Assembly (NCBI RefSeq): GCF_014695375.1
Contig: NZ_JACJOG010000010.1
Coordinates: 1 to 64,000, forward strand
Reading direction: 5' to 3'
DNA: 64,000 nt
DNA from: Coleofasciculus sp. FACHB-T130
GTDB taxonomy: Bacteria > Cyanobacteriota > Cyanobacteriia > Cyanobacteriales > FACHB-T130
Notes under the pieces: generated by a model
Database searches by the model: none
Seen by the model: only the letters and a program-made list of their open reading frames with translations
Told to the model about the DNA's origin: nothing
In this document: one piece after another, positions 51,782-61,580 of the stretch
Layout: every line of letters begins with the position of its first letter
Position numbering within the stretch: position 1 is the stretch's first letter
Position numbers and translations under genes: made by a program

Positions 51782-54313
51782 CTACGAACAAAGGACGACA
51801 GTAATAATTTTTTCGTCCGGGTTTAATTCCAGGATGCGATCGCCTGTTCCATCTTTCCCTCGCAACTGCACTGAATTTACTGGCATTCGCACCACTCGCT
51901 GGGCGCTTGTCAGAAGGACGATCTGAGACTTTGCTGGAGCCGCGACCATCGCTGCCAAAGCATCTGTTTTGCTGGTAAAATGCAGTGCCTGAGTGCCAAG
52001 GTCGCCAAGATTTGCCAGTCGGATTGTACTCATCGGCAGGCGTTTGGCATACCCCAACTGGGAAACGATTAAAATATTCTCATCATCCCCCAGCGTTAAG
52101 GCTCCTACCAGTTGCTCGGAACGCCGCAGCCGCATTGCCTGCACCCCCATCGTCGTGCGTCCCATCAAGGGTAGATGATCGTCGTTGACTTGAAGCCGCA
52201 GCAAACGTCCGCCCCCAGTCGCCAAAACGAGCTGTTCGCCGGTTTTAGCCAGATTGACGTACTTTAACCGATCGTCTTCTTTCAGTTTCATGAGCGTGAT
52301 GCCGCGACTGGTAAGGTTAGCCAGTTCTACCAGAGGCAGGCGCTTGATTCTCCCCTGTTCGCTAAGCAAAATTAGATCGGCACTTTGCGGATTTTCAGGC
52401 AGAAAAAAGTTGGAGACAATCGTTTCTGCCGCAGTTTGAGCTGAGTTGGACAGCAAGCCGATTAGCGGCGTTCCCCGCGATTGCTTCCCGGTTGGCGGAA
52501 TCTCACCCACCTTGACGGGGTAAGCTTTGCCGCCGCTGCTGAGTACGACTAACTCGGCTTGGGTGCTAGTCACCTGAGTTTTGACGATAAAATCATCTGG
52601 ACGACTGCTGCTATCGCCTTTTCCAGACGCGGATTTATTTCCATTTTTAGGGATGCGCCGGACATATCCGCGCTGGGTAAACTCCAAAACTGCCTCTTCT
52701 TCTAAGTGTTCAGGAGTCAGGAGTGCGGCTTGAGTAGATTTGGCTTCTGACTTGTGACTTTTGTCTTTTGAGTCGGGTTTTTTCTCTGTTGGCTGAGTCT
52801 TTAATTCTTTCGCTTCAGTTAGGATCTTGCTACGGCGCGGATCGGTGAATTTGCGTTTGAGCGATCGCAAATCTTTTTTCAAGGCTTTCAGGAGTTCGCG
52901 GCGATCGCTTAGCAACAGTTGCAACAGATGAATTCTCTCTGACAACTCGTTAAACTCACCTTGTAAGTTTTGCCGTTCCAAGCCAGTGAGGCGTCGCAAG
53001 GGCATTGACAAAATAGCATCCGCCTGAACCTCACTGATATTCAACCGTTCTTGTAGCCTTAACTTGGCGGTGCTGCCATCGGCAGCATTCCGGAGAATTT
53101 CAATCACTGCATCCAACTCGGCTAAAGATGCCAGCAACCCTTCCACAATGTGAATGCGTCTTTCTGCCTCACCCAATTCGTAGGTATATTGCCGCGTCAG
53201 CGTCTGTTCTCGGAACTTGAGAAATTCCTCTAACAGCTGGCGCAACGTGAGCTGACGCGGCTGCCCATCTACCAATGCCAACAGGATCGCGCCAAAATTG
53301 GTACACAGCGCTGTTTGTCTATAGAGTTGATCGAGGACATGGTGAGGATTGGTGTCTCGTTTCAATTCCACCACCACGCGCATTCCTTCGCGATCGCTTT
53401 CATCCCGCAGATCCGCGATGCCTTCGATTCGACCCTGATTGACCAGTTCCGCTACCTTCTCAATCCAACCCGCCTTATTCACCTGAAAAGGCAATTCCGT
53501 CACCACAATTGCCGTCCGCTTGTGCCGTCCCCGAGTTGCCGCAATTTCCTCAATCTGGGCGACTCCCCGCACGGTGATGCTACCGCGACCCGTGCTGTAA
53601 GCTTCCCGAATTCCCTCTGTCCCGACAATTTCGCCCCCCGTCGGGAAATCTGGCCCCGGAACTAGCTTCCATAGCTTCCCGTCTGGGAGATCGGGTTGAT
53701 CGATTAGGGCAATTAAACCATCCACGACCTCACCCAAGTTGTGCGGCGGCACATTCGTTGCCATGCCGACGGCAATTCCGGCGCACCCGTTGAGTAATAA
53801 CACCGGCAGCTGAGCTGGCAGTACGGTTGGTTCTTGTTGGGAATTGTCAAAGTTGCCGATGAAATCAACTGTGGCTTCGCCAATTTCACTCAGAAGCGCT
53901 TCATGACTAATTGCAGCCAGTCGCGTTTCCGTGTAACGCATCGCCGCAGGTGGGTCATTATCCACCGAGCCAAAGTTACCATGACCGCCGAGGAGGGGAT
54001 AGCGGCTGGAAAATTCTTGCACCAGACGCACTAAGGCGTCATAAACCGCCTGGTCGCCATGTGGGTGATATTTGCCCAAAACATCCCCAACCACCCTCGC
54101 ACACTTGCGGTAGGGGCGGTCTGGCGTCAGTCCGAGTTCGTGCATGGCATACAAAATCCGCCGATGCACCGGCTTTAAACCGTCGCGGACATCGGGTAAT
54201 GCACGCCCGACGATCACACTCATGGCATATTCAAGGTAAGACCGTTGCATCTCCGCGTGTAAAGGCGTGGGGATGATCTGTCCGGTTGCCAAAAGGTTCA
54301 GTTGTTTCGCCAT
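51782..54313 (-). CDS. type II topoisomerase subunit A (GyrA/ParC-type paralogue)
   Basis: 843 residues. Breakage-reunion domain with catalytic Tyr127 in [32 protein letters not shown] and [17 protein letters not shown] (Gln where E. coli GyrA has Ser83). A C-terminal beta-pinwheel follows after a charged linker ([16 protein letters not shown]). The GyrA-box (Q-R-R-G-G-K-G) is not recognisable: the corresponding region is [21 protein letters not shown]. That suits the second, ParC-like paralogue that cyanobacteria carry, though it could still act as gyrase. I therefore give no symbol. A decayed copy of the 5' end of this gene is at 55113-55283. Confidence 0.93.
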   Translation of the reverse strand: MAKQLNLLATGQIIPTPLHAEMQRSYLEYAMSVIVGRALPDVRDGLKPVHRRILYAMHELGLTPDRPYRKCARVVGDVLGKYHPHGDQAVYDALVRLVQEFSSRYPLLGGHGNFGSVDNDPPAAMRYTETRLAAISHEALLSEIGEATVDFIGNFDNSQQEPTVLPAQLPVLLLNGCAGIAVGMATNVPPHNLGEVVDGLIALIDQPDLPDGKLWKLVPGPDFPTGGEIVGTEGIREAYSTGRGSITVRGVAQIEEIAATRGRHKRTAIVVTELPFQVNKAGWIEKVAELVNQGRIEGIADLRDESDREGMRVVVELKRDTNPHHVLDQLYRQTALCTNFGAILLALVDGQPRQLTLRQLLEEFLKFREQTLTRQYTYELGEAERRIHIVEGLLASLAELDAVIEILRNAADGSTAKLRLQERLNISEVQADAILSMPLRRLTGLERQNLQGEFNELSERIHLLQLLLSDRRELLKALKKDLRSLKRKFTDPRRSKILTEAKELKTQPTEKKPDSKDKSHKSEAKSTQAALLTPEHLEEEAVLEFTQRGYVRRIPKNGNKSASGKGDSSSRPDDFIVKTQVTSTQAELVVLSSGGKAYPVKVGEIPPTGKQSRGTPLIGLLSNSAQTAAETIVSNFFLPENPQSADLILLSEQGRIKRLPLVELANLTSRGITLMKLKEDDRLKYVNLAKTGEQLVLATGGGRLLRLQVNDDHLPLMGRTTMGVQAMRLRRSEQLVGALTLGDDENILIVSQLGYAKRLPMSTIRLANLGDLGTQALHFTSKTDALAAMVAAPAKSQIVLLTSAQRVVRMPVNSVQLRGKDGTGDRILELNPDEKIITVVLCS

Positions 54314-54433
54314 GAGTTTTATTCCCTAGTTCCTGAAAACGTAAAATTTTTTTGCATCTTGAGGTTGATGACCGATCGCGTCACAAATGGCAACGTGACA
54401 AAGAACCTTTCACAGTAGTATGGAACCGCAGCT

Positions 54434-54874
54434 ATGACCACGACTCTTCCAAAGAGCGCCATTGAAAGGAAAAACTCGATGAAAACCGTTTTGATTGTAG
54501 AAGACGATCCGATTAATGCTCGGGTTTTTTCTAAGATTCTGAGCAAGCGGGGCGGTTTGGCAGTTAAGCATACCGAAAACGTGGAAGAGGTGATGCAAAT
54601 TGCCCAATCCGGTGAGGCTGACATTATTTTGATGGATGTTTCCCTGGCCCATAGTGTTTACCAGGGTAAGTCGGTTGATGGCATAAAAATCACGCAGATG
54701 TTGAAGGCTGACCCGCAAACTGCTAGTTTGCCTATTATCCTGGTTACGGCTCATGCGATGGAGGGCGATCGCGAAAATTTCCTCAAACAGAGTGGTGCCG
54801 ATGCCTATATTTCTAAACCAGTTGTCGATCATCAACTGTTTGTGGATCAAATCAAGGCATTGTTGCCACAATAA
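54434..54874 (+). CDS. single-domain response regulator, first copy
   Basis: 146 residues. A CheY-like receiver: VLIVEDDPINARVFSKIL, acceptor Asp in IILMDVSLAHS, PIILVTAHAMEGDRENFL and YISKPVV. No output domain. An alternative ATG at 54479 has a better ribosome binding site (AAGGA); the 15 residues before it are conserved between the two copies, with mainly third-base changes, so the longer start may be used. Divergent from the topoisomerase gene; a near-identical paralogue follows at 55405. Confidence 0.92.
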   Translation: MTTTLPKSAIERKNSMKTVLIVEDDPINARVFSKILSKRGGLAVKHTENVEEVMQIAQSGEADIILMDVSLAHSVYQGKSVDGIKITQMLKADPQTASLPIILVTAHAMEGDRENFLKQSGADAYISKPVVDHQLFVDQIKALLPQ

Positions 54875-54891
54875 TACTTTTATGTTCCAAG

Positions 54892-54916
54892 GGTAGGGCG
54901 GGCATTGACCGCCCTG
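54892..54916. repeat. short palindromic intergenic repeat
   Basis: Relative of the 3981-4005 element, with GGGCGG...CCGCCC arms around GCATTGA. Just after the first receiver gene. Copy B of the duplication lacks it, so it may have been inserted after the duplication or lost. Confidence 0.5.
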
Positions 54917-55112
54917 AGTTGTAAAATTCAATGTCTTCCATTTGGAGTGTGAAGGCGCTCTTGTGGCTTTTTACCTTTCAGCCTTTGCCCTCTTCTGTTG
55001 CCACCAGTTTAGTACATTTGTATTATTTAAGGAATCCTGGTGGATGGTTTCTTTAGTTCGCGTGACTCGCATCCCCCGACAACTCTGGCAAAGTGACATG
55101 AGGGACGTGGCA

Positions 55113-55283
55113 TTAATCCCACAAACTGGGATTTAAACGGTTGCGGACGTTGGGTAAGGCACGTCCGGCGATCGCGCTCATGGCATATTTAATGGCGTAT
55201 TCAAAATATGATGGTTGCATCTTTGCGTGTAATCCTGTAGGGACAAACCGTCCGGTCGAAGGTCGGTTCAGTTTTTTTATCAT
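55113..55283 (-). pseudogene. truncated duplicate of the topoisomerase subunit A 5' end
   Basis: Reads 56 residues from ATG 55283 to a stop at 55113: it starts MIKKLNRPSTGRFVPTGLHA and continues MQPSYFEYA, then ALPNVRNRLNP, matching [29 protein letters not shown] and [11 protein letters not shown] of the intact gene. An extra four-codon block (AIKY) has been inserted. Homology ends at about 55129, after which the frame runs into a few unrelated codons. It has no catalytic tyrosine. It remains open, so a short peptide might be made. Confidence 0.75.
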
Positions 55284-55404
55284 AAGTTTTATTTCCTATT
55301 TATTAACAGCAATAAAAAATTTGCATCTTGCAATTGATGGCAAATTAAGCGATAAATTTTAAGGTGACAAAGAAATTTTCATAATCGTATTGAAACAAAA
55401 AACA

Positions 55405-55848
55405 ATGACGACGACCCTAGAAAAAAACGCTGTTGAAGGGAAAAATTCGATGAAAACCGTTTTGATTGTAGAAGACGATCCGATTAATGTTCGGGTTTTC
55501 TCTAAAATCCTGACAAAGCGAGCCGGTTTGCAAGTGAAACATACTGAAAATGTAGAAGAAGTAATCCAAATTGCCCAAGCTAGGGAGGTTGACATTATTT
55601 TGATGGATGTTTCCTTAACAAACAGTTTTTACCAGGGTAAATCGGTTGATGGCATAAAAATTACCCAACTATTAAAAGCTAACCCGCAAACTGCCGCTCT
55701 ACCGATTATTCTGGTGACAGCTAATGCGATGGAAGGCGATCGCGAAAATTTCCTCCAGCAAAGTGGTGCCGACGAATACATTTCTAAACCAGTTGTCGAT
55801 CATCAACTGTTTGTGGAGCAAATCATGGCACTGATACCACAAAAGTAG
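55405..55848 (+). CDS. single-domain response regulator, second copy
   Basis: 147 residues, duplicate of the receiver at 54434. The shared 131-residue core differs at about 20 positions, all phosphoacceptor and signalling residues kept (EDDP, LMDVSL, VTANAMEGDRENF, SKPVV). Upstream, the two copies keep the gyrA-like promoter region. ATG 55450 has a GAAGGG binding site and is an alternative start. Both copies look functional. Confidence 0.9.
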   Translation: MTTTLEKNAVEGKNSMKTVLIVEDDPINVRVFSKILTKRAGLQVKHTENVEEVIQIAQAREVDIILMDVSLTNSFYQGKSVDGIKITQLLKANPQTAALPIILVTANAMEGDRENFLQQSGADEYISKPVVDHQLFVEQIMALIPQK

Positions 55849-56211
55849 TTTTGATGTTGATACGGTAGTGCAAACTTCATGCAGGCGTGTTGCAAAGCTC
55901 TTATTTCAAAACTCTTTGTGACGGCTGTGCCCAAAACTTCGGCTCGCAGGTCTTGTATTCAGTTAGGTAAAACCTAGTTTAGTACACTTGTATTCTTTCA
56001 GAAATAGTAGAGGCAGAAATAGTAGAGGGGTAGCATTTTTGCGGCTGCCCAATCGTTTCTCATGTTAGAGTGCGATCGCGTAACGTCTAGGCTTTCTTCG
56101 CTGTTTCTCCTGAATGCCTTAATGATGCAACCTTTATTGGCATTGCTGCAAGCAGTTAGCGCGAGTAATACCGACTCGCGCCTACGTCTAGGTGAGATGA
56201 TGCTGAATCAA
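55849..56211. other. non-coding gap
   Basis: Contains the end of duplication copy B to about 56004. The rest shows no gene; one HIP1 site at about 56083. Confidence 0.35.
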
Positions 56212-56559
56212 TTAAAAATTTTGACTTAATAAGGAGTCAAACTCCGCCTGTAATGCCTTTATATCGGCAACTCTGGCGACTAACAAATTCTCTTTGCCAG
56301 CATCCTTAAGACGCTTATTCCAATATTGGATATTTTCAGAATTATTCAGCCAAAAGTCTACCATCGTATGCAGAATCTCTTCTAAATTCCAGCCTCGCTT
56401 GGGTGGAACCGCTTCGACGGATTCCAGAAAAGCATCCAGCGTGCATTTAGGACTTCCTAGGTATTCGGCTCTGTGTGGATCTGTTTGAATAATTTCCTGT
56501 TGATGGTTAAAGAAATAAAGAATGGGAGATACCCCTAAAATTTCAAAGGTATAGTTCAT
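56212..56559 (-). CDS. conserved cyanobacterial hypothetical protein
   Basis: 115 residues from ATG 56559, preceded by GAGGAG. Sequence begins MNYTFEILGVSPILYFFNHQ, has YLGSPKCTLDAFLESV, a conserved-looking GWNLEEILHTMVDFWLNN and YWNKRLKDAGKENLLVARV. Soluble, mixed helix. I recognise it as typical of cyanobacteria but with no known function. No operon partner. Confidence 0.65.
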   Translation of the reverse strand: MNYTFEILGVSPILYFFNHQQEIIQTDPHRAEYLGSPKCTLDAFLESVEAVPPKRGWNLEEILHTMVDFWLNNSENIQYWNKRLKDAGKENLLVARVADIKALQAEFDSLLSQNF

Positions 56560-56772
56560 CGCAGTCTCCTCAAAATTCTCTTTCTTGCTGAATCCTACCA
56601 ATTGTTAAAGAATAGTATGGTTACATTGCTAACATCTTTGGCATCCGGCTTAAGTAAATTTATACAATGTTTGATAAGCGAGAAATATCCGCCAGAAGAA
56701 GTGTGCAGCCTGAACTGAGGAGTATGCCCTTCGGTAAAATTTACATCAGAATGACCGATTCAAAAAACAGGA

Positions 56773-57702
56773 ATGATATTTTTAACAAATTTTTTTAATT
56801 GGATTACAAATTTTAAAGGAGAACTGGCGGCACTCAGTGCCGCCTTTTTATGGGCGATCGCTTCGCTGGTTTACAGCCGCTTGGGACGGCAAATCCCACC
56901 CCTAGAACTGAATTTGTTTAAAGGGATAATTGCGATCGCGTTCCTTGTCCTCACCCTACTTTTGCAAGGACAGCTACTACCTGAAATCAACCCCACTGCA
57001 CTAACATTGCTGCTACTCAGTGGTGTCCTCGGCATTGGATTGGGAGATACGGCTTATTTTGCAGCCATCAACTGCCTGGGTGCAAGGCGTACCTTGATAT
57101 TAGAAACCCTAGCACCCCCCTTAACAGCCGTGTTAGCGCTAGTCTTTTTACAAGAACAACTGACGGCTGCTGCTTGGTGCGGCATTTTATTAACCATTTT
57201 GGGCGTCGTCTGGGTGGTGACGGAACGAGTGCCTAATTCCACCGCTGAAAGCAAGCATCTGACGATGCGGGGAATTAGTTGGGGTTTACTGGCAGCAGTA
57301 GCACAGGCAACAGGTGCCGTCCTCTCGCGGACAGCCCTCATCCAATCGAGTATCAGCCCCTTGTGGAGTACCTTGGTGCGCTTGGGGGCAGGGGTTCTGG
57401 TGCTACTGCTGTGGAAGTTGCTGGGACAGCGTCAAGTCAACGGCTGGCTTAAACCGTTGCAGTCTTGGCGCATTGTAGGAGTCATTGCCATAACCGCTTT
57501 TTTCAGCACCTATCTCGGCATCTGGTTGCAACAAATTTCTCTGAAATTCGCCCCCGCAGGAATTGCCCAAACCCTAAGTTCTACTAGCCCTTTGTTTGTC
57601 TTGCCTCTAGCGGTTTGGATGGGTGATGTTGTCAGTTTTCGAGCTATTTTAGGCGTTTTAGTTGCCTTGGGCGGTGTCGCAGTGTTATTTAGCCTTCGGT
57701 AG
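56773..57702 (+). CDS. EamA-family DMT transporter
   Basis: 309 residues, about ten membrane segments in two EamA repeats. First repeat: ELAALSAAFLWAIASLVYSRL to LGVVWVVTERV (residues 15-155); second: GISWGLLAAVAQATGAVLSRT to LGVLVALGGVAVLFSLR. Likely exports or imports a small metabolite across the inner membrane; the substrate cannot be read. The predicted terminator at 57824-57865 lies 120 bases downstream. Confidence 0.9.
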   Translation: MIFLTNFFNWITNFKGELAALSAAFLWAIASLVYSRLGRQIPPLELNLFKGIIAIAFLVLTLLLQGQLLPEINPTALTLLLLSGVLGIGLGDTAYFAAINCLGARRTLILETLAPPLTAVLALVFLQEQLTAAAWCGILLTILGVVWVVTERVPNSTAESKHLTMRGISWGLLAAVAQATGAVLSRTALIQSSISPLWSTLVRLGAGVLVLLLWKLLGQRQVNGWLKPLQSWRIVGVIAITAFFSTYLGIWLQQISLKFAPAGIAQTLSSTSPLFVLPLAVWMGDVVSFRAILGVLVALGGVAVLFSLR

Positions 57703-57823
57703 CGATTTGGTGGGGAAGTGCCTTGAACAGAAAATTGCGATCGCACTATTACACCAGTAGTTTTAGAAAGGGAGATTGCTTAATTAATAAAGTTTGAGGC
57801 TATGCTTAACCCCTAAAAACATA

Positions 57824-57865
57824 GCGCCTACTTCAGAAGTAGACGCTCTCAAGAGAGGACTTTTT
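57824..57865 (+). terminator. two hairpins with T-run downstream of the DMT transporter
   Basis: GCGCCTACTT/AAGTAGACGC (one mismatch) at 57824-57846 and CTCTC/GAGAG at 57846-57857, followed by GACTTTTT. Confidence 0.45.
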
Positions 57866-57923
57866 AACCCAGTTCTATCACTTTGTCAGAAGCCGCAATA
57901 ATTTGCGATCGGCAGTAGATAGA

Positions 57924-58115
57924 CTAAATTGTTGTATTTTCCCGATCCATCTGGCGCTCAATCGTTTCGATCGCAGCGTTAAGTCCCGCCAATCTTGCCT
58001 CTAGATCGTTTCGCATCCATTTCAGGAACCGAAGTCTGCGTTCCTGATAATCTCTACCGGAAACTGGTTGAGATCCCCAACAGGTACTACCCCAAAACGG
58101 AAACATAGCGTTCAT
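57924..58115 (-). CDS. small hypothetical protein
   Basis: About 63 residues, MNAMFPFWGSTCWGSQPVSG, then DYQERRLRFLKWMRNDLEAR and LAGLNAAIETIERQMDREN. The second ATG (58106) has an AGGA site at good distance. The C-terminal half is one amphipathic, coiled-coil-like helix. Longer in-frame starts upstream give an unrelated arginine-rich tail that I reject. Family unknown. Confidence 0.55.
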   Translation of the reverse strand: MNAMFPFWGSTCWGSQPVSGRDYQERRLRFLKWMRNDLEARLAGLNAAIETIERQMDRENTTI

Positions 58116-58247
58116 CCTTAATGTAAGTCTACTTTCATCTTGACCAAATTTTTTGGCAGTAAGGTGGCTGAGAGTGCAGTGATTACCGTATCTCCAACAA
58201 AAAGAGCGCCTTTGTGATTTGCGATCGCGCTCTCTCCTTAACTTCAA

Positions 58248-59162
58248 TTAAACCGCTGCTTTAGCCGCAAAGCGTCCTGTATTCCGGATAGCATCTAGAA
58301 ATGCATAGACGGCTGGAGTATGAAGGGCATTTGCGAGAACCGCTACCCCAATTACTCGCTCTAGAGGTGCTGGCAGGCTGCACACGCGCACCCCAGTGGG
58401 TACAGGTTCGGCAGCCAGACGAGGGAGAATTGCTGCCCCTAAACCCTGCTCCACCATGCTGACGATAGTTGAATCTTCTTTGATTTCATAAGCAATGTTG
58501 AGCGGGTATTCTGCGATTACCAAGTATTTGCGAATCCACTCATTGCAGGGAATGCCGGAACTAATAATCAAAGGATATGTGGCTAACTGCTTCCAAGTAA
58601 CTTTGGCACTACTTAAATTAGTTGTAGGCGGGAGTAGGAGAACGTAATCATCTCGTAAGATTTCCCAAGTTTCAAATTCATTACCAGCAGGTAAGTAGAT
58701 AAAGCCAATATCGGCATAACCTGCACGTAAAGCGTCTCCTACCCGCGAGTAGTCATCACCATCAACGATGCTTACGGTGATATTCGGGAAGCAAGCGCGA
58801 AATCGAGCGATCGCTGTCGGGAGTATATGAGTCGCTACACTCCGAAAACAGGCAACCCGCACGTTTCCACCCTGTAAGCCTTTTTCTAAATTGGCTTCCT
58901 TCTCCATTGCTTCCAAAAGCTGTAGCAATTTACGAGCATGAGCCGTAACCCTCTCTCCAACTGGGGTGAGACGCGCTCCATAACGCCCGCGAGCCAGCAA
59001 GACGACTCCCAATTCTTCTTCAAAACTTGCGATCGCATGACTGATTGCTGACTGCGATACCTCCAACTGCAAGGCGGCTTCGCTGAAGTTGCCGTAGTCT
59101 GCCACTGCGACTAAAGCACGAATCTGGGAAAGCTTCATCCGGCTTTTATTGATTTCATTCAT
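58248..59162 (-). CDS. LysR-type transcriptional regulator
   Basis: 304 residues. N-terminal winged helix-turn-helix (LSQIRALVAVADYGNFSEAALQLEVSQSAISHAI...) and C-terminal substrate-binding domain with two Rossmann-like halves (VRVACFRSVATHILPTAIARF to the end). Closest in style to LTTRs of the CysB/CbbR type but with no diagnostic site. An alternative ATG eight codons in (MKLSQIRALV) is as good. The regulated gene is not evident; the divergent side is a 400-base gap. Confidence 0.93.
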   Translation of the reverse strand: MNEINKSRMKLSQIRALVAVADYGNFSEAALQLEVSQSAISHAIASFEEELGVVLLARGRYGARLTPVGERVTAHARKLLQLLEAMEKEANLEKGLQGGNVRVACFRSVATHILPTAIARFRACFPNITVSIVDGDDYSRVGDALRAGYADIGFIYLPAGNEFETWEILRDDYVLLLPPTTNLSSAKVTWKQLATYPLIISSGIPCNEWIRKYLVIAEYPLNIAYEIKEDSTIVSMVEQGLGAAILPRLAAEPVPTGVRVCSLPAPLERVIGVAVLANALHTPAVYAFLDAIRNTGRFAAKAAV

Positions 59163-59563
59163 GGCGGTTATGCAAGCGGTGTATGCATTGTCGCAAACGC
59201 AGTCAAATCATTTCTTCTTTTTTATATATGAATTTTATTCATACTAGCTATACAAATATTGCTTTGTCTATCAAATAACCAAAAGTTACATTGAATTTGT
59301 CAGCGAATTTAGGTTGTGCAATCTAGATTTATTGGTTGAATTAGTCGGGATTTTACAAGTTATTCTCTAGTTCCACATCACCCATTCAGGTGATTCTACT
59401 GGAGGAAGTAAACTTCTAATCTTCAACTTTACTCTGTAATTAACCTTCATCAGTTGCGGCGGAATCAATATTGATAACTGCTGCAAGCAAATAAGTTTGT
59501 CTACCTTACTTTTTTGCAGCACAATCTGAAATTTATTCTATTTTGAAGCGGGAGAAATTTATT
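59163..59563. other. non-coding gap upstream of the LysR gene and a small plus-strand gene
   Basis: AT-rich. Both promoters should lie here. T-n11-A LysR-type sites are likely but cannot be picked out with confidence among the many candidates. Confidence 0.3.
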
Positions 59564-59866
59564 ATGGAAACTTCTGAGAATTGTTTTGATAAAAAAAGAT
59601 TAGAAACTATTTACACCCAAAAGGAACAGAAGCCTGTTCAGGAGATTAAAGTATCTTCTATTCTAAATAGTGTTTGGCAGCATTTAGTTAAATTCTTGAC
59701 TCAAGAGCCAGAGATAAAAGTTTGGAAGAAGTCCGACCGCTTTGGAAATATCTGGTGGGAAGCTTACGATCCTTTCAGCGGTAGCTCTGCAATTTTTGGA
59801 TGTGAAGTTGATATGCTGGGATGGATTGAAACAAGATACCACGGGAACAATAAGTCAATGTTTTAA
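59564..59866 (+). CDS. small conserved cyanobacterial protein
   Basis: 100 residues from ATG 59564, with GGGAG 11 bases upstream (TTG 59543 is an alternative start). The C-terminal half, VWKKSDRFGNIWWEAYDPFSG and VDMLGWIETRY, is the conserved block; I recognise it as a cyanobacterial family of unknown function. A terminator follows. Confidence 0.65.
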   Translation: METSENCFDKKRLETIYTQKEQKPVQEIKVSSILNSVWQHLVKFLTQEPEIKVWKKSDRFGNIWWEAYDPFSGSSAIFGCEVDMLGWIETRYHGNNKSMF

Positions 59867-59986
59867 AGAAAAGCAAAACATTGGAATCCGGGGACTTTTA
59901 TCTTCCAGCTAGATTTTCTGGGGAAGCGCTTTTAAAGCGAAACAAAAAGAGTAACACACCAGGAAAATATTCTCAACGTATTGCAC

Positions 59987-60013
59987 AACCCCTAGCTAAT
60001 GCTGGGGGTTTTT
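59987..60013 (+). terminator. terminator of the 59564 gene
   Basis: AACCCC-AGC paired with GCT-GGGGTT (one mismatched position) and followed by TTTTT. Confidence 0.55.
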
Positions 60014-60062
60014 GGTGGAAGAGAGCGCTCCCTCTCACTCCAACTAAATTTATTTCTGGCGG

Positions 60063-60269
60063 TTATGAATCGTCTTCAATTCCCATCGTCAAATCTAGAG
60101 TCGCACGAGCAACAGCGGCGTGTTCTTCTGCAATATCGGGAGGAGGAGTGGTGATATTTTCGTTTTGACCTTCGACTAGCAGCTTAGGTTTATCGTCCTC
60201 TTCCGGTTTCAGAGTAGAGTTATCTAGATTAGCTTGCTCATTTTGGGGAGTCAGTTTCTCATCTGTCAT
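60063..60269 (-). CDS. small acidic hypothetical protein
   Basis: 68 residues, acidic and probably disordered: starts MTDEKLTPQNEQANLDNSTL, ends LDLTMGIEDDS. ATG at 60269 has an AAGAACG site. It lies 33 bases downstream of the O-methyltransferase gene in the same orientation and may be co-transcribed. Without homology data the call depends on composition only. Confidence 0.4.
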   Translation of the reverse strand: MTDEKLTPQNEQANLDNSTLKPEEDDKPKLLVEGQNENITTPPPDIAEEHAAVARATLDLTMGIEDDS

Positions 60270-60302
60270 AAGCGTTCTTTTTGCGAAGTATCTTCGATTT
60301 CC

Positions 60303-60965
60303 TTATCGCTTAACCGCTAAGGTCAATCCATCTGCTATGGGGACGAGACTGATAGAAACTCGTTCGTCGCGGTGCAATTTTTCGTTCAAAGCTCGGATAT
60401 TCTGGGTACTGTTATCCCGATCTTGAGGAGCGGCAACTCGTCCACTCCACAAGACATTATCGATGGCAATTAAACCACCGGGACGCACCAGCTGGAGCGA
60501 TCGCTCATAATACCCGTCATAATTACTCTTATCAGCATCGATGAACGCAAAATCAAACGTTTGTGCCTCCCCCTGTGCCAATAGCCGATCCAGTGTTTCC
60601 AGCGCCGGTGCGATTCGCAGATCGATCTTGTCCGCCACCCCAGCTTCCTGCCAATAGCGCCGCGCTACCGAGGTAAACTCTTCACTGACATCGCAAGCAA
60701 TAATCTTGCCGTCTGGGGGAAGTGCCAAAGCCACGCACAAAGAACTGTAGCCAGTAAATACGCCCACTTCCAGGGTTTTCTTTGCCCCAATTAGCTGAAC
60801 CAACAGCGCCATAAATTGCCCTTGTTCTGGGGAAATCTGCATCCTGGCGTAGGGATGATTTGCCGTTTCTTCCCGCAGACGGCGAAGAATCTCTGGTTCT
60901 CGCAAGGATGAAGAAAGTAGGTAATCGTAAAGCTGGTCATCTAACCCTAGGGCCTTTTTTGACAT
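60303..60965 (-). CDS. class I SAM-dependent O-methyltransferase
   Basis: 220 residues from ATG 60965 (a start at 60992 adds nine residues). Caffeoyl-CoA-type O-methyltransferase: [23 protein letters not shown] site [35 protein letters not shown], and metal/catalytic [18 protein letters not shown] and [11 protein letters not shown]. The family includes cyanobacterial enzymes that methylate dihydroxylated phenolics using a divalent metal. Natural substrate here unknown. Confidence 0.92.
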   Translation of the reverse strand: MSKKALGLDDQLYDYLLSSSLREPEILRRLREETANHPYARMQISPEQGQFMALLVQLIGAKKTLEVGVFTGYSSLCVALALPPDGKIIACDVSEEFTSVARRYWQEAGVADKIDLRIAPALETLDRLLAQGEAQTFDFAFIDADKSNYDGYYERSLQLVRPGGLIAIDNVLWSGRVAAPQDRDNSTQNIRALNEKLHRDERVSISLVPIADGLTLAVKR

Positions 60966-61051
60966 GATGGATTTAGAACTCGAAGAACGCACACAGCCTA
61001 TCCTATCGTTCTGGTTGTGATACGTAGGAAATAGAGGAGAAGTTAAACGCC

Positions 61052-61459
61052 ATGCTGCGAATTATTTTGACAGTGATTTTGCTGGGACTGCTGACAGCTT
61101 GCGGCATTGGTGTACCCGCACCAGGTGGTCAACTGGTACAGAAAGCGATCGCGCTTCAAGTCAGCCAAACCCAAAAGCAGCTGAGTCAGCAGTTATTCCA
61201 GCAACCCTCTAGCTTTGAAATCGCTCAAATACGAGTGACTCACGAGGAACCTTTGTTGATTCAAAAGTTACCTGCCTACCACATCCAAGGCACCTACAAC
61301 TTTACCCTGCAACGTCCTAACCATCAGGTAACTCAACAACAAAACCACTTTGATATCTACTTGCAACGCCAAATCGAAGGTAAAACATGGCGTCTGGCAA
61401 TCCCTCAATCTACTAGCACAAACACTGAACCGACTTGGCGCACTTGGTTGATTCAATAA
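61052..61459 (+). CDS. putative lipoprotein
   Basis: 135 residues. [18 protein letters not shown] is a signal peptide with a lipobox ending in Cys17. The mature chain is Gln-rich (about 40-65) and probably beta-stranded after residue 80 ([34 protein letters not shown]). I recognise it as a type of small cyanobacterial lipoprotein without a known role. Confidence 0.65.
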   Translation: MLRIILTVILLGLLTACGIGVPAPGGQLVQKAIALQVSQTQKQLSQQLFQQPSSFEIAQIRVTHEEPLLIQKLPAYHIQGTYNFTLQRPNHQVTQQQNHFDIYLQRQIEGKTWRLAIPQSTSTNTEPTWRTWLIQ

Positions 61460-61580
61460 ACTGATTTTGAGCCATCAATATTTAATAAATTTCTGTTTAT
61501 CCGGTCCCATCGTTTTCTGCAATAACAAAAAAACCAAATGCTTCAATTAACGCTTCCATACAGCCTGTACTGCCATAGGG

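Larger units (their letters stand above)
54171..56004. repeat. tandem duplication of gyrA-like 5' end plus receiver gene
   Basis: Copy A spans about 54171-55034 and copy B about 55129-56004. Each contains, in order, the first ~48 codons of the topoisomerase gene on the minus strand, a short intergenic region, a receiver gene on the plus strand, and a downstream tag AGTTTAGTACA[C/T]TTGTATT. The gyrA-like part is only intact in copy A; in copy B it is truncated. Boundaries were estimated by eye. Confidence 0.8.
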
